DNA of 64,000 nt from contig JAEPQH010000010.1 of NCBI GenBank assembly GCA_017640605.1, positions 52,401 through 116,400 on the forward strand, written 5' to 3'. Every line of letters starts with the position of its first letter. Positions within the stretch are counted from its first letter, which is position 1. Source of the DNA: Balneolaceae bacterium (GTDB lineage: Bacteria; Bacteroidota; Rhodothermia; Balneolales; Balneolaceae). Below the pieces are notes generated by a model. The model did not search any database, was not told where the DNA came from, and saw only the letters and a program-made list of their open reading frames with translations. This document shows positions 7,889-16,063 of this stretch, in pieces. Both the position numbers and the translations under genes were made by a program.

Positions 7889-8815
7889 CTAGAATCCTAT
7901 TTCAACCTCGATCGGCAAATGATCCGATCCAATTGACTTACCTACAGATCTTCTCAACACATTTACCCCCGGCGTTGCCAGTGCATGATCAAGAGTAAGT
8001 AAATTAATACCGAATAAGTCATTCCATGTTGGCAGTATTCCGAAGCCTATTCTTGTATCGATCAAGTCATTTTCTCGTGTCAATCTTTTAAAATTAGGGG
8101 AAAAAGAAGTTGAATTTAAATCACCTATCAAAATTAGTTCTGTTTCGATGGTGCTTACAAAACGGTTAATATTCTCGAATTGAAGATTTCTTGACTCAAA
8201 AAATCTTCTCCCAATTGGAGGAAGCGGGTGAGTGGCTAACATTGAAAGTGTTTCACTTTCCTTTGATATCGAAACCAATAAACTTGGCAAGTTTGCATCA
8301 CTTAGATCTAATACTTGTACCGAGTCGAGATCAATTTTACTAATCACACCGATTCCAAAATTGTCCGATCTGGGTAAAAAGTAGGCATGCTCATAGCTAT
8401 TTAAATCCTCAAATTGAAACTGCCATTGATGATTTAACTCCATCAAAAAAACAATATCAAAATTATTCTTGGTAACGTATTCAAAGACTTCCGAATAATT
8501 CGAATTAGAGGAAAGCAAATTGATGGAAGAAATACTTAAAGTATTATTTTTACTTGTGGAAATGGGCGGTTTTGGGGAATAAAATTGAATCAGTGGGGTT
8601 GTCAATAACAGGGCAATTAATATCGACAGCAATCCGGTTTTTATACTTCTAGCAAGAAGCAAAATGAATCCAATTGAATAGAAATAGATGATATAGATCA
8701 ACCTGAAATGTGAAAATAAATCAGCGATCCAATGAAATTTTCCTAAAAAGCCTAAACCAACCGGAATTAATCCAACTAGGAATAATAGGGTGATTAATCG
8801 TTCAGATAACTTCAT
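7889..8815 (-). CDS. Endonuclease/exonuclease/phosphatase family protein with membrane anchor
   Basis: This protein of about 308 aa has two or three hydrophobic helices at its N-terminus and then an EEP (DNase I-like) domain. The catalytic signatures are the metal-binding glutamate in FLMELNHQW, IGDLNSTS (the D-x-N motif) and the C-terminal SDHLPIEVEI. EEP proteins cleave phosphodiesters or phosphomonoesters in nucleic acids, sphingomyelin or inositol phosphates; the layout with N-terminal membrane helices resembles the YafD-type group. I prefer ATG 8815 (MKLSERL) because it leaves the upstream gene intact; the frame is open to 8842. Confidence 0.8.
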   Translation of the reverse strand: MKLSERLITLLFLVGLIPVGLGFLGKFHWIADLFSHFRLIYIIYFYSIGFILLLARSIKTGLLSILIALLLTTPLIQFYSPKPPISTSKNNTLSISSINLLSSNSNYSEVFEYVTKNNFDIVFLMELNHQWQFQFEDLNSYEHAYFLPRSDNFGIGVISKIDLDSVQVLDLSDANLPSLLVSISKESETLSMLATHPLPPIGRRFFESRNLQFENINRFVSTIETELILIGDLNSTSFSPNFKRLTRENDLIDTRIGFGILPTWNDLFGINLLTLDHALATPGVNVLRRSVGKSIGSDHLPIEVEIGF

Positions 8816-8828
8816 TACACTAGCTACT

Positions 8829-9380
8829 CTATCGCCCCACAATATTCAGCATTTGGTTCTCTAGTAACATCAATATCAAAACACCTGCTATCCCGATACC
8901 AATTTTAATCATTTTCGATTTCCAATTCGTAGAATTGGGCTTGATCACCACCTTCGATAATGCAGCTATCACTTGTTCCCGATTGTACCAAAGCACAAAA
9001 TTTACTGCTGCAAAATAACTGATAGCACTCATCATAGCGCCGGTTGAAATCTCGTAGAAATAATCTACAATGATGATATTTAGCAGGATCGGAACGAGAA
9101 TAGCTGCACCAAGAATTTTAGTACGTTCAAAAAGTAGCAGCAACGATCCCAATAACTGAGAGCCTCCAATAAATACAATGTAGCCGAACGAATATCCGAA
9201 AAAAGTCCAGGCTAAATCGAAGCCTCCAACCTCTGCCAATGGTAACGAAGCAACCTTATCGGGTACTCCATTTTGGTAAAACTGTCCGCCCATAATTTTA
9301 CCTAAACCATAGATGCTAAGCATGGTACTTGCATATAATCTGGCGATAAATTCGAAGTGTTGTACCCACTCTTTTTTCAT
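8829..9380 (-). CDS. DoxX-like membrane protein
   Basis: This hydrophobic protein of about 183 aa has four to five predicted helices and a DoxX-like pattern: an RLYASTMLSIYGLGKIMGGQF first helix, a central GGSQLLGSLLLLFERTKILGAAIL segment with a conserved-looking loop, and a short tail. DoxX-like proteins take part in quinone- or redox-linked membrane functions or remain uncharacterised; no role is assigned. The start at 9380 is supported by a GGAGG ribosome-binding site 6 bases upstream, better than the ATG four codons earlier. The EEP gene follows closely in the same direction. Confidence 0.7.
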   Translation of the reverse strand: MKKEWVQHFEFIARLYASTMLSIYGLGKIMGGQFYQNGVPDKVASLPLAEVGGFDLAWTFFGYSFGYIVFIGGSQLLGSLLLLFERTKILGAAILVPILLNIIIVDYFYEISTGAMMSAISYFAAVNFVLWYNREQVIAALSKVVIKPNSTNWKSKMIKIGIGIAGVLILMLLENQMLNIVGR

Positions 9381-9420
9381 GTAATCCTCCATTTATTCGC
9401 GAAGGATGTACGCAGACCTA

Positions 9421-10512
9421 CTATTTTGTTACGTAGACGGTTGATAATTTTTCATCATATTTCGAGATCAAAGATTGCCAATCGTAGTGCTCAACTAGTT
9501 TACGAGTATTGTATGATTTGATGTTTTTGTAATTCAAGATCATCTGCTGCAAGCGTTCAAGAAATGTTCCTTCTTCGTACAAAAAAGCAGGTTTTGAAGC
9601 TTCATTCAAATGACCGGGATAAGCTAAACGGTTTGGCAGCAGCGGCAAACACCCGCAATACATGGCTTCTACTACACTTCCCCCAAAAAAATCCTGTTTC
9701 GAGGTGACAGGAAGGATATCACCTTTCCACAACCACTGCGTGTACTCTTCGAAGGATTCTGCATAGCCCCAATGAACAATATGTTTTTGAAGAGATTCCT
9801 TGGCCTCATCGAAGCTTTTCGGGATCATTTCGTTGCGCTCACCTAATACAGCAAGTTTAAAATCGATGCCCTTTTCACTGATTTTCTTCAAAGCCGAGAA
9901 AAACGGTTTCGGGCGTTTATCGTATTCCCACCGATGATTCCAAATCACTAACGGCACTTCGTAGTTGTGTTCCGTTTGGTGCACATCAAAACGTGAAAGA
10001 TCCAATCCCAAATGCAGCACTTCACTTTTTTTCTCGATGAGCTTAATGTTTGTTTTATCGCGCTTGTCTGGAAATTGATTTAAAAATGCCGGCAGTGCTT
10101 CCAGAAAAGAAGTTCGATGATATTCGGAATTGAAGAACACTTTATCAGCTACCAAAGCTGACGTGTAATTGATGAATGCGTAATGGTTATCGCGTTTATG
10201 CTTTACATCCCGATCCTGAGGCGACCAAGGGTAGGTAAGCTGATTCTCGTGAAAATACATCGCTGTTGGAATTCCCGCTGATTTATGTCGCGTTAGTCCC
10301 AGAAAGGTGGGAAAATCAAGCATAGAAGTTCCCAAAATGAGGTCCGGCTTGTAATCCAGCTCATTAAACTGTTTGGCCAGCGATAGCGCCCCGCCGTGCA
10401 TCCGCCATTTCCAATGTCTGCCCGGCAAGCTCAATATTTCGATCTGATGTCGAGAATGCTTTTTTAATCCTTCCGCCCATTGGCGATGCGAACCGGAGAA
10501 GAAGGGTTCCAA
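9421..10512 (-). CDS. tRNA-queuosine alpha-mannosyltransferase-like glycosyltransferase (DUF3524/GT-B)
   Basis: The 363-aa protein resembles the DUF3524 family, which includes the animal enzyme that mannosylates queuosine in tRNA-Asp. The N-terminus EPFFSGSHRQWAEGL, then LSLPGRHWKWRMHGGAL, the stretch MYFHENQLTYPW, and FFGGSVVEAMYCGCLPLLPN (the donor-binding part of a GT-B fold) are all characteristic. In bacteria the family is often annotated only as glycosyltransferase; a tRNA target is by homology. The only conventional start is the TTG at 10512, which cuts off the first strand: in-frame codons upstream (to 10551) encode KPLQIVLL, as expected for the family. An ATC at 10542 with AAGG upstream is a possible real start. 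Confidence 0.78.
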   Translation of the reverse strand: MEPFFSGSHRQWAEGLKKHSRHQIEILSLPGRHWKWRMHGGALSLAKQFNELDYKPDLILGTSMLDFPTFLGLTRHKSAGIPTAMYFHENQLTYPWSPQDRDVKHKRDNHYAFINYTSALVADKVFFNSEYHRTSFLEALPAFLNQFPDKRDKTNIKLIEKKSEVLHLGLDLSRFDVHQTEHNYEVPLVIWNHRWEYDKRPKPFFSALKKISEKGIDFKLAVLGERNEMIPKSFDEAKESLQKHIVHWGYAESFEEYTQWLWKGDILPVTSKQDFFGGSVVEAMYCGCLPLLPNRLAYPGHLNEASKPAFLYEEGTFLERLQQMILNYKNIKSYNTRKLVEHYDWQSLISKYDEKLSTVYVTK

Positions 10513-10561
10513 AAGGACGATTTGGAGGGGCTTTTTATTGATCTGTTTACCTTAGCTATAG

Positions 10562-10634
10562 TAATTAAAAATGAAAGATTTAAAATTTAAGATGGTACAC
10601 TAATTTTAAATCTTAAATTTTGAATTTTTAATTC
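10562..10634. repeat. Inverted heptamer-word array (AATTAAA/GATTTAA type)
   Basis: An imperfect AT-rich inverted repeat sits between the GNAT gene stop and the mannosyltransferase start. Both arms, read towards the centre, are built from seven-base words: left AATTAAA AATGAAA GATTTAA AATTTAA, right AATTAAA AATTCAA AATTTAA GATTTAA. A 10-15 base centre contains a GGTAC. The right arm carries the stop codon of the GNAT gene (AATTAA). The same word family returns at 46.5 kb. It could fold into a long weak hairpin. Confidence 0.75.
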
Positions 10635-11074
10635 TCTTCAGTCCATTCATAAAAATTGACCGAATCCATGAGTTTGAAATCGGTGGCAGGATATAGTTTG
10701 TTGCCGATATTATTGTCTTTGCCCGTTTCCAGATACATGCCACATGCGTTTGTTTCCCGACTTAATACTTTAGCGCGTTCGATCAACGCTTTTGAAACCC
10801 CTTTTCCACGTTGATCGGGATGAACGAATAAATCGTTGAGCAGCCAATATCTGGCTAACCGTGTGGATGAAAACAATGGAAAAAGTTGAACAAACCCAAC
10901 AGCCATTTCCCCTTCCCATGCCATAAAAATCTCCGATTCATTTTTTTCGATGCGCTCCTTCAAAAAAGCTTTACTCGCTTCTAAATCCGAGGGTTTGTTA
11001 TAAAAGCGCCGGTACTGATCAAACAGATCGTTGAGGGCTTCTAGGTTGAATAGATCGGCTTTTAATATGGTCAT
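10628..11074 (-). CDS. GNAT-family N-acetyltransferase
   Basis: This 148-aa protein is a single GNAT domain. The acetyl-CoA binding loop is clear in VHPDQRGKGVSKALIERA (the Q/R-x-x-G-x-G/A motif), preceded by the strand ARYWLLNDLFV and followed by the typical C-terminal NNIGNKLYPATDFKL. Such enzymes acetylate amines of small molecules or proteins; the substrate is unknown. The final codons EEN and the stop run directly into a heptamer-word hairpin, so the 3' end of the gene may have been shaped by that element. Confidence 0.85.
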   Translation of the reverse strand: MTILKADLFNLEALNDLFDQYRRFYNKPSDLEASKAFLKERIEKNESEIFMAWEGEMAVGFVQLFPLFSSTRLARYWLLNDLFVHPDQRGKGVSKALIERAKVLSRETNACGMYLETGKDNNIGNKLYPATDFKLMDSVNFYEWTEEN

Positions 11075-11185
11075 TTAATTTGTATTACTTTGTCAATTGA
11101 GTAAAAATAATCAGAGTATTGAGTAAATTGTTATGTCTTAGAAGAAAAGAAGCATTAAAATCGGATCGAGCAAAAACAAGTTTAT

Positions 11186-11896
11186 TTATTCCGGAAAAGC
11201 GTCTAAGCGCTCAAAGGTTATCATCAAATCATCTCTTTTCCAAGTCATGATCGTTTCGCCTTCAAAATCCATCTCCCAATATTGCAGAGGCTTTTGCCCA
11301 TCGTAATACAAGATATCAATGACAGGGCGATGTGCATTTACCCTCCAGATTCCGCTTCTTCGTCCTTCCGCGGTTATCTCTTGAAATAAATTATCCCATC
11401 GGACAAAAACCGCTTGGAATTCTTCTGAAATAAAAGACTCAGCAATCTCAACGCCTTCATTTTGAACCTCTTTCACCATCCAAAGTCCAACAGCAAGCGT
11501 TGCAGGGTGTTTAGGAACATCTACGATTCGTCGATTATACACTATCACCTCTTCCCCGTTTTCTATTCGTATCCATTTCATTGTGCTATCGCTGAGCATC
11601 TCTACCGAAAAGGGTCCGAATTCATTAGCAAATCCTTTTTCCACATTAACAGTGAGTGAATTTGAAGTGGCATCAAATTCCCAGGTTCCAGCACTATTTA
11701 TAAGCCATCCATTCCCACTAGTGTAGCTTCCATCGGCATTAAATTGCGTCCATTTTGCTAAAGGCGTCATCGATTCCTGTCCCACCGTAACGGAAGTCGT
11801 TTCCCATAAGCCAGTAATTTGACTATTCACATTTAAACTCAAGAATAGCGATAGGAATACAATCAGATTCAGTTTCTTGTTTGCTCTAATAACCAT
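11186..11896 (-). CDS. Secreted hypothetical protein
   Basis: This 236-aa protein has an N-terminal signal sequence (KLNLIVFLSLFLSLNVNSQ, with a likely cleavage site around the SQ), so it is expected in the periplasm or outer membrane. The mature part is beta-rich with two similar halves, each starting with a WETTS or WMVKEV type strand and containing G-x-W motifs (AGTWEF, SGIWRV). This hints at a duplicated lipocalin-like or immunoglobulin-like fold. I do not recognise a named family. It overlaps the end of the upstream alpha/beta hydrolase by 28 bases, so the two are probably expressed together. Confidence 0.6.
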   Translation of the reverse strand: MVIRANKKLNLIVFLSLFLSLNVNSQITGLWETTSVTVGQESMTPLAKWTQFNADGSYTSGNGWLINSAGTWEFDATSNSLTVNVEKGFANEFGPFSVEMLSDSTMKWIRIENGEEVIVYNRRIVDVPKHPATLAVGLWMVKEVQNEGVEIAESFISEEFQAVFVRWDNLFQEITAEGRRSGIWRVNAHRPVIDILYYDGQKPLQYWEMDFEGETIMTWKRDDLMITFERLDAFPE

Positions 11897-12732
11897 TTGT
11901 AAATATTTGGATTAGAATACGCCGGATTCCAAGCATCATGCCCCGACTCATTTATGACTGAGTATACAAATTCTGACTTTGGAACCGAATCTATACTTTC
12001 TTTTTGCTCGAGATTTAACGTTTTGTTATTAGTAAGATGATCAAAAACCTCCTCTGCATATCTGACTGAGACCCTATCGTCATCTTTATTATGAATGATC
12101 CAAAATGGAGTATCTCCGATATTATCACAGTCATTTTCGCACTTAATTCGGCCGGCAATGGGTATCAAAGCTGCAATTTTATCGGAATGCGTTTTTGCGA
12201 TCTCCCAACTTCCACCTGCACCATGACTTAATCCCGTAAGTATAACCCGATTCAGGTCTCCCGAATATGTTGCCGAAACTTCTTCAACAATGTTGAACAA
12301 TGTTTCAGTGTGATGATGCCAGCCTTTCGTTTCCGGCGGACCAATATCCAGATGTGGATTTATAATGATAAATGAGTCTTGAACCATCGCTGCTATTTCG
12401 GGATCAGGAAATTCTTGTATAGCGAACTTTGCCGGGCCATCATGTTTTGCATCAATTTTTTGGCTGCTTACACCAAGTCCGCCTGTAAGAAAAAGAATAA
12501 CGGGATACTTTTTTGTTTCATCATAATTTTTGGGCAAATACAACCAATATCCATCCACCCTGTTTCCCGAAAGTCCCTCGGTAACTAACACTTGCTTACC
12601 GGGCTTTGCAGCGTTGAAATTGCATGAGATTCCAAACAATACACTGAATAAAACTATCCAAGTTAAAACCCGATCAGATCCTACGGTAGTATACTCAGGA
12701 TGGCGATCTGGAGTTTTATTCCTAATTCTCAT
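11869..12732 (-). CDS. Exported alpha/beta-hydrolase (PHB-depolymerase/esterase-like)
   Basis: This 287-aa protein has one N-terminal hydrophobic segment (VLTWIVLFSVLFGISC) that may be a signal or lipoprotein anchor at the cysteine, then an alpha/beta-hydrolase domain. The nucleophile elbow is GLSHGAGG, the acid lies in HNKDDDRVS and the histidine in NESGHDAW. The layout resembles secreted feruloyl-esterase or polyhydroxybutyrate-depolymerase-like hydrolases. The first codons, MRIRNK, are encoded by the heptamer words AATTAGG of the array upstream, so the true start may be further in. The downstream secreted protein overlaps it by 28 bases. Confidence 0.75.
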   Translation of the reverse strand: MRIRNKTPDRHPEYTTVGSDRVLTWIVLFSVLFGISCNFNAAKPGKQVLVTEGLSGNRVDGYWLYLPKNYDETKKYPVILFLTGGLGVSSQKIDAKHDGPAKFAIQEFPDPEIAAMVQDSFIIINPHLDIGPPETKGWHHHTETLFNIVEEVSATYSGDLNRVILTGLSHGAGGSWEIAKTHSDKIAALIPIAGRIKCENDCDNIGDTPFWIIHNKDDDRVSVRYAEEVFDHLTNNKTLNLEQKESIDSVPKSEFVYSVINESGHDAWNPAYSNPNIYKWLLEQTRN

Positions 12733-12868
12733 ATTCCTAATTCTTAATTTTTAATCAACGAAGCCTTGGCGCAGTTGATCTTAATTTTAATCAACGAAGC
12801 CTTGGCGTAGTTGATCTTAATTCTAATCAACGAAGCCTTGGCATAGTTGATCCTAATTCCTAATTGCC
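12720..12868. repeat. Composite repeat: AATTAGG words around three tandem 36-bp palindromic units
   Basis: Three near-identical 36-base units stand in tandem at 12745-12780, 12781-12816 and 12817-12852. Each contains the imperfect palindrome ATCAAC-gaa-GCC-TT-GGC-gta-GTTGAT, and the units differ at only two or three bases. On both sides are seven-base words (AATTAGG, AATTAAG on the minus strand). These words encode the first residues of one gene (MRIRN) and the last residues (IRN plus stop) of the other. It fills the whole gap between the two minus-strand genes. Confidence 0.85.
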
Positions 12869-14409
12869 GCTATCGCGGCCGCTACCTTTTCCCCATCTAT
12901 CGCTGCTGATACAATTCCTCCGGCATATCCGGCCCCTTCCCCACACGGAAATAATCCTTTAACTCGAACATGCTCCAAGGTTTTTCGATCTCTGGGGATT
13001 CGAACCGGAGATGATGTTCTGGTTTCCGGAGCATGTACAACCGCTTCGTTTGTCAGGTAACCTCGCATGGATTTATCAAACATTCGGAATCCTTTTTGTA
13101 ATGCTTTGTGTACAAAATTTGGCAAAACTTCCCCTAATTCTACCGGAGTAATTCCCGGCGAATACGAAGTATCAGGCAAATTCGAAGACATCCTTCCCTC
13201 CACAAAATCGAGTAGTTTTTGCGCCGGTGCGGTTTGAGTTTCACCTGCCGCCTTCCATGCTTTCTGCTCAATGGATTTCTGAAATTCCATGGCGGCTAAA
13301 GGTCCAAATTTTTCGAATGGTTTAAAATCTGCTTCTCGAAGTTCTACCACAATCCCTGAATTTGCCGTAGATCTAGCTCGCCTTGAAGATGACCAACCAT
13401 TGGTTACAATTTCGCCCGGACTGGTTGCACAGGGTGCAATCACTCCACCGGGACACATACAAAAGGAATACACCCCTCGTCCATCCACTTGTTTTACAAT
13501 GCTGTATGGGGATGGTGGCAGATACTCACCGCGATCATCGCAAGAATATTGGATTCGATCAATCAAAGACTGGGCATGTTCTACCCGAACGCCAACAGCG
13601 ATTGGTTTTAGCTCGATTTCGATTTCTTTTTGATGCAGTAATTCGAAAATATCCCGGGCTGAATGACCTGTTGCCAAAATCACTTGATCTGCTTTATAGA
13701 CATCTCCGGATTGTGTTTTCACTCCCTTTATGGAGTCATCATCCAACAAGAAGTCGATAACACGAGTGTTGAAATGAATTTCGCCACCTCGCTCCAAGAT
13801 GGTTTCGCGCATCTTCGCGATAATACCGGGCAGTTTGTTTGTACCAATATGTGGATGAGCCTCCACCATAATCTCTTTTACGGCTCCGAATCCGACTAAC
13901 AATTCAAGAATTCGGTTTACATCCCCGCGTTTTTTGGACCGTGTGTAAAGCTTTCCATCCGAATAGGTTCCGGCTCCTCCTTCACCAAAACAGTAATTAG
14001 AATCTTCGTTTACGACGTGATGAACGTTGATTCCTTTCAAATCTTTGATTCGGGCTTTCACATCTTTTCCGCGTTCAAGCACAACCGGTTTTAGTCCTTG
14101 CTCGATGAGTTTCAGAGCCGCGAATAATCCTGCAGGACCTAATCCAACGATAAGCACTTCTTTCGCATTGCGAACATCGGGATAATCAGGTAATTGAACA
14201 GGTATTTCCTCAAAATACTCGTTAATAAACACCTGTACTTTCAGGTTGATGAAGACTTGTTTTTGGCGGGCATCAATGGAACGTTTTACGATTTCGATGT
14301 GACGAATTTCTGATTCGGGAATTCCAATTTTCTTAGATACGAAAGCTTGAAGTTCCGCAGGCTGTCCGGCTATTTCCGGAAAAACCCGTAGCTGTAATTC
14401 TTTTTGCAT
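12853..14409 (-). CDS. FAD-dependent oxidoreductase (COG2509-type uncharacterised dehydrogenase)
   Basis: This protein of about 518 aa is an NAD(P)/FAD-dependent dehydrogenase of the uncharacterised COG2509 family. The dinucleotide-binding motif VLIVGLGPAGLFAALKL lies near residue 88, then GEGGAGTYSDGKLYTRSK, the second GxG part VILATGHSARD, and the C-terminal FAD motif FPCGEGAGYAGGIVSAAIDG. The N-terminal 80 residues are a small alpha/beta domain (pattern KELQLRVFPE). The reaction is unknown. Start: an ATG at 14409 is preferred to the TTG at 14415. Its last three residues and stop (IRN, TAG) fall in AATTAGG words of the adjacent repeat. Confidence 0.85.
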   Translation of the reverse strand: MQKELQLRVFPEIAGQPAELQAFVSKKIGIPESEIRHIEIVKRSIDARQKQVFINLKVQVFINEYFEEIPVQLPDYPDVRNAKEVLIVGLGPAGLFAALKLIEQGLKPVVLERGKDVKARIKDLKGINVHHVVNEDSNYCFGEGGAGTYSDGKLYTRSKKRGDVNRILELLVGFGAVKEIMVEAHPHIGTNKLPGIIAKMRETILERGGEIHFNTRVIDFLLDDDSIKGVKTQSGDVYKADQVILATGHSARDIFELLHQKEIEIELKPIAVGVRVEHAQSLIDRIQYSCDDRGEYLPPSPYSIVKQVDGRGVYSFCMCPGGVIAPCATSPGEIVTNGWSSSRRARSTANSGIVVELREADFKPFEKFGPLAAMEFQKSIEQKAWKAAGETQTAPAQKLLDFVEGRMSSNLPDTSYSPGITPVELGEVLPNFVHKALQKGFRMFDKSMRGYLTNEAVVHAPETRTSSPVRIPRDRKTLEHVRVKGLFPCGEGAGYAGGIVSAAIDGEKVAAAIAAIRN

Positions 14410-14426
14410 CCTCAATGATAAGGAAA

Positions 14427-14554
14427 AAGTGTTTAAGTGTTGAAGGGCGACGTGTTGATGTGTTCAAGTGTTGAGGTGTGAATAACAAGAACGTCAACAC
14501 CTAAACACATAAACACTCAAACACCTGAACACCTGAACACCCCAACACCCAAAA
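14427..14554. repeat. Inverted octamer-word array (GTGTTGAA type)
   Basis: About 128 bases consist of a left arm of GTGTT-words (GTGTTTAA, GTGTTGAA, GTGTTGAT, GTGTTCAA, GTGTTGAG) and a right arm of the complementary words (AACACCTA, AACACATA, AACACTCA, AACACCTG, AACACCTG, AACACCCC). A short centre, AATAACAAGAACG, separates them. The period is eight bases, and the words vary mainly at two or three positions. The right arm begins 4 bases after the stop codon of the minus-strand membrane protein gene. A second member of this word family lies after cysM. Confidence 0.85.
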
Positions 14555-15919
14555 TTAGTTCTCAACCCAAAAAGGAATTTCAGCTTCGTAGGTTTTTAAT
14601 CGGCCGGTGGAATCTCTTCGGGTGTCGGCTTCATCTACTGCTTGGCGATAAATCCCAACCGTATTTCTGCCTCTATTTAATGTGTCGGAAAGTGCATAGT
14701 AGCCTTTAAATCCAGCCTGATTGGTTTTCGGGTGATTATAAAAGAGAAAATCAGAATCCAGAGTATCTTCTTCATTTATCACCACCGAAAAGAAGGCATT
14801 GGCACATTCAATATTGTGCTCGTTTCGTTGTTTTCTGCGCTCATATCTGTTTAAAGAATCTACCGCGGAAAATTCTGTACAATACAAACCGAGTTTTTTA
14901 TCCATCATTTTTGAATATGGAATGTAAACCGACAATAAATCTCCTCTCTTAATGGTCGGAGAAGCAATAATCGGACTATCGAAATAAGCGCCCTCGAATT
15001 CGCTTTCATAGTTGGTAGCATCTATTGTTGATGCAGATGACCGATGCGCATAAAAATCTCTGGGTTCAAACAAATCTGCTCCCATCAACTGGAAGGTGTT
15101 ATACATGAAAACTGCCATAAAAACAGCGAAATAGGCTGCTCCATAGTACGATACCTTTTTCATGTTCTGATTCGACAAAAACGTGAGGTTTATAAACTGA
15201 ATCGGCTTATTAATGAAGGGATAAAACAGGTTCGAAAAATGCCAGGTAATCAGAAAATGTAGCTTTGCATATTTCTCCTGCGTTCTGAACTTTTCGGCAT
15301 TCAATACAATGGAAAGCGTAGCTATCCCAAATAGAAAAACACCCGCCACAATGAGAATGATCGTCGAATACAGATCAAAAGTTTCCTCACTCACCATCAG
15401 CTTCACACCGTTCATGAGTAAGAAAAAGATCACATAAATGATCATCACGCCGATCAAGTACAAAACAAACAGAGAGGCTACGGAGAATATCAAACTAGCC
15501 AGTTTATCGGCAGCTAAAAGAAAAGAATCCTTGTCTCCAATCCTTTTCTTCATCTCTTGGCGGTAGTATTCGCTGTATTGCAGGTCGTCGTACTTAATCC
15601 CATCGCGGTATACCGAGGTTAATCCCATCAACCCAACCCAAAAAGCGCGCACTACAAAATGAAAAATGAATGCAAAACTTAGCGCTTGTAATCCGGTAAG
15701 CAGTACCCCAACCACTAAAATCGGGATCAGTTCGTCGATGAATCCAGAACCGGCTTGTAAATTGTAGGAGTAGTAATCGTAAAACTTCCATACATATTGC
15801 GGCAGATTTAACGTCGCATAAATAGCCAAACCCGATATCAACAACTCCGGCTCCCAACTTTGCTCAGCTACTTTTTGGAGCCAACTTTTATTATGAATTT
15901 TAGATTTTGGATCGCTCAT
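14555..15919 (-). CDS. Integral membrane protein, unknown function
   Basis: This 454-aa protein has about five or six hydrophobic helices in its first 290 residues, grouped as two, one, two and one, with a charged loop between helices 2 and 3 (SVYRDGIKYDDLQYSEYYRQEM). A C-terminal domain of about 170 polar residues follows and probably lies outside the inner membrane. The start SKIHNKSWLQKVAEQSWEPELLISGLAIYATL suggests a cytoplasmic N-terminal helix. I recognise no named family and assign no function. It stands alone between repeats and the divergent cytochrome gene. Confidence 0.65.
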   Translation of the reverse strand: MSDPKSKIHNKSWLQKVAEQSWEPELLISGLAIYATLNLPQYVWKFYDYYSYNLQAGSGFIDELIPILVVGVLLTGLQALSFAFIFHFVVRAFWVGLMGLTSVYRDGIKYDDLQYSEYYRQEMKKRIGDKDSFLLAADKLASLIFSVASLFVLYLIGVMIIYVIFFLLMNGVKLMVSEETFDLYSTIILIVAGVFLFGIATLSIVLNAEKFRTQEKYAKLHFLITWHFSNLFYPFINKPIQFINLTFLSNQNMKKVSYYGAAYFAVFMAVFMYNTFQLMGADLFEPRDFYAHRSSASTIDATNYESEFEGAYFDSPIIASPTIKRGDLLSVYIPYSKMMDKKLGLYCTEFSAVDSLNRYERRKQRNEHNIECANAFFSVVINEEDTLDSDFLFYNHPKTNQAGFKGYYALSDTLNRGRNTVGIYRQAVDEADTRRDSTGRLKTYEAEIPFWVEN

Positions 15920-16063
15920 TTCGTGTCAATTTGATGAGTTGCCAATGTGATATATCTGCCTTAAAAAGGCAATGTGGATTTTAATTCGCAATTTTACTCA
16001 CGATTACACAAATTTTAGCCGACTTTTCGATAGAGGGGAATATCAACAAAAACATTGGGTGCT

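Noticed and set aside
13289..13760. Long plus-strand open frames opposite the FAD oxidoreductase
   Set aside because: They overlap a full-length conserved gene on the other strand and encode no recognisable domain.
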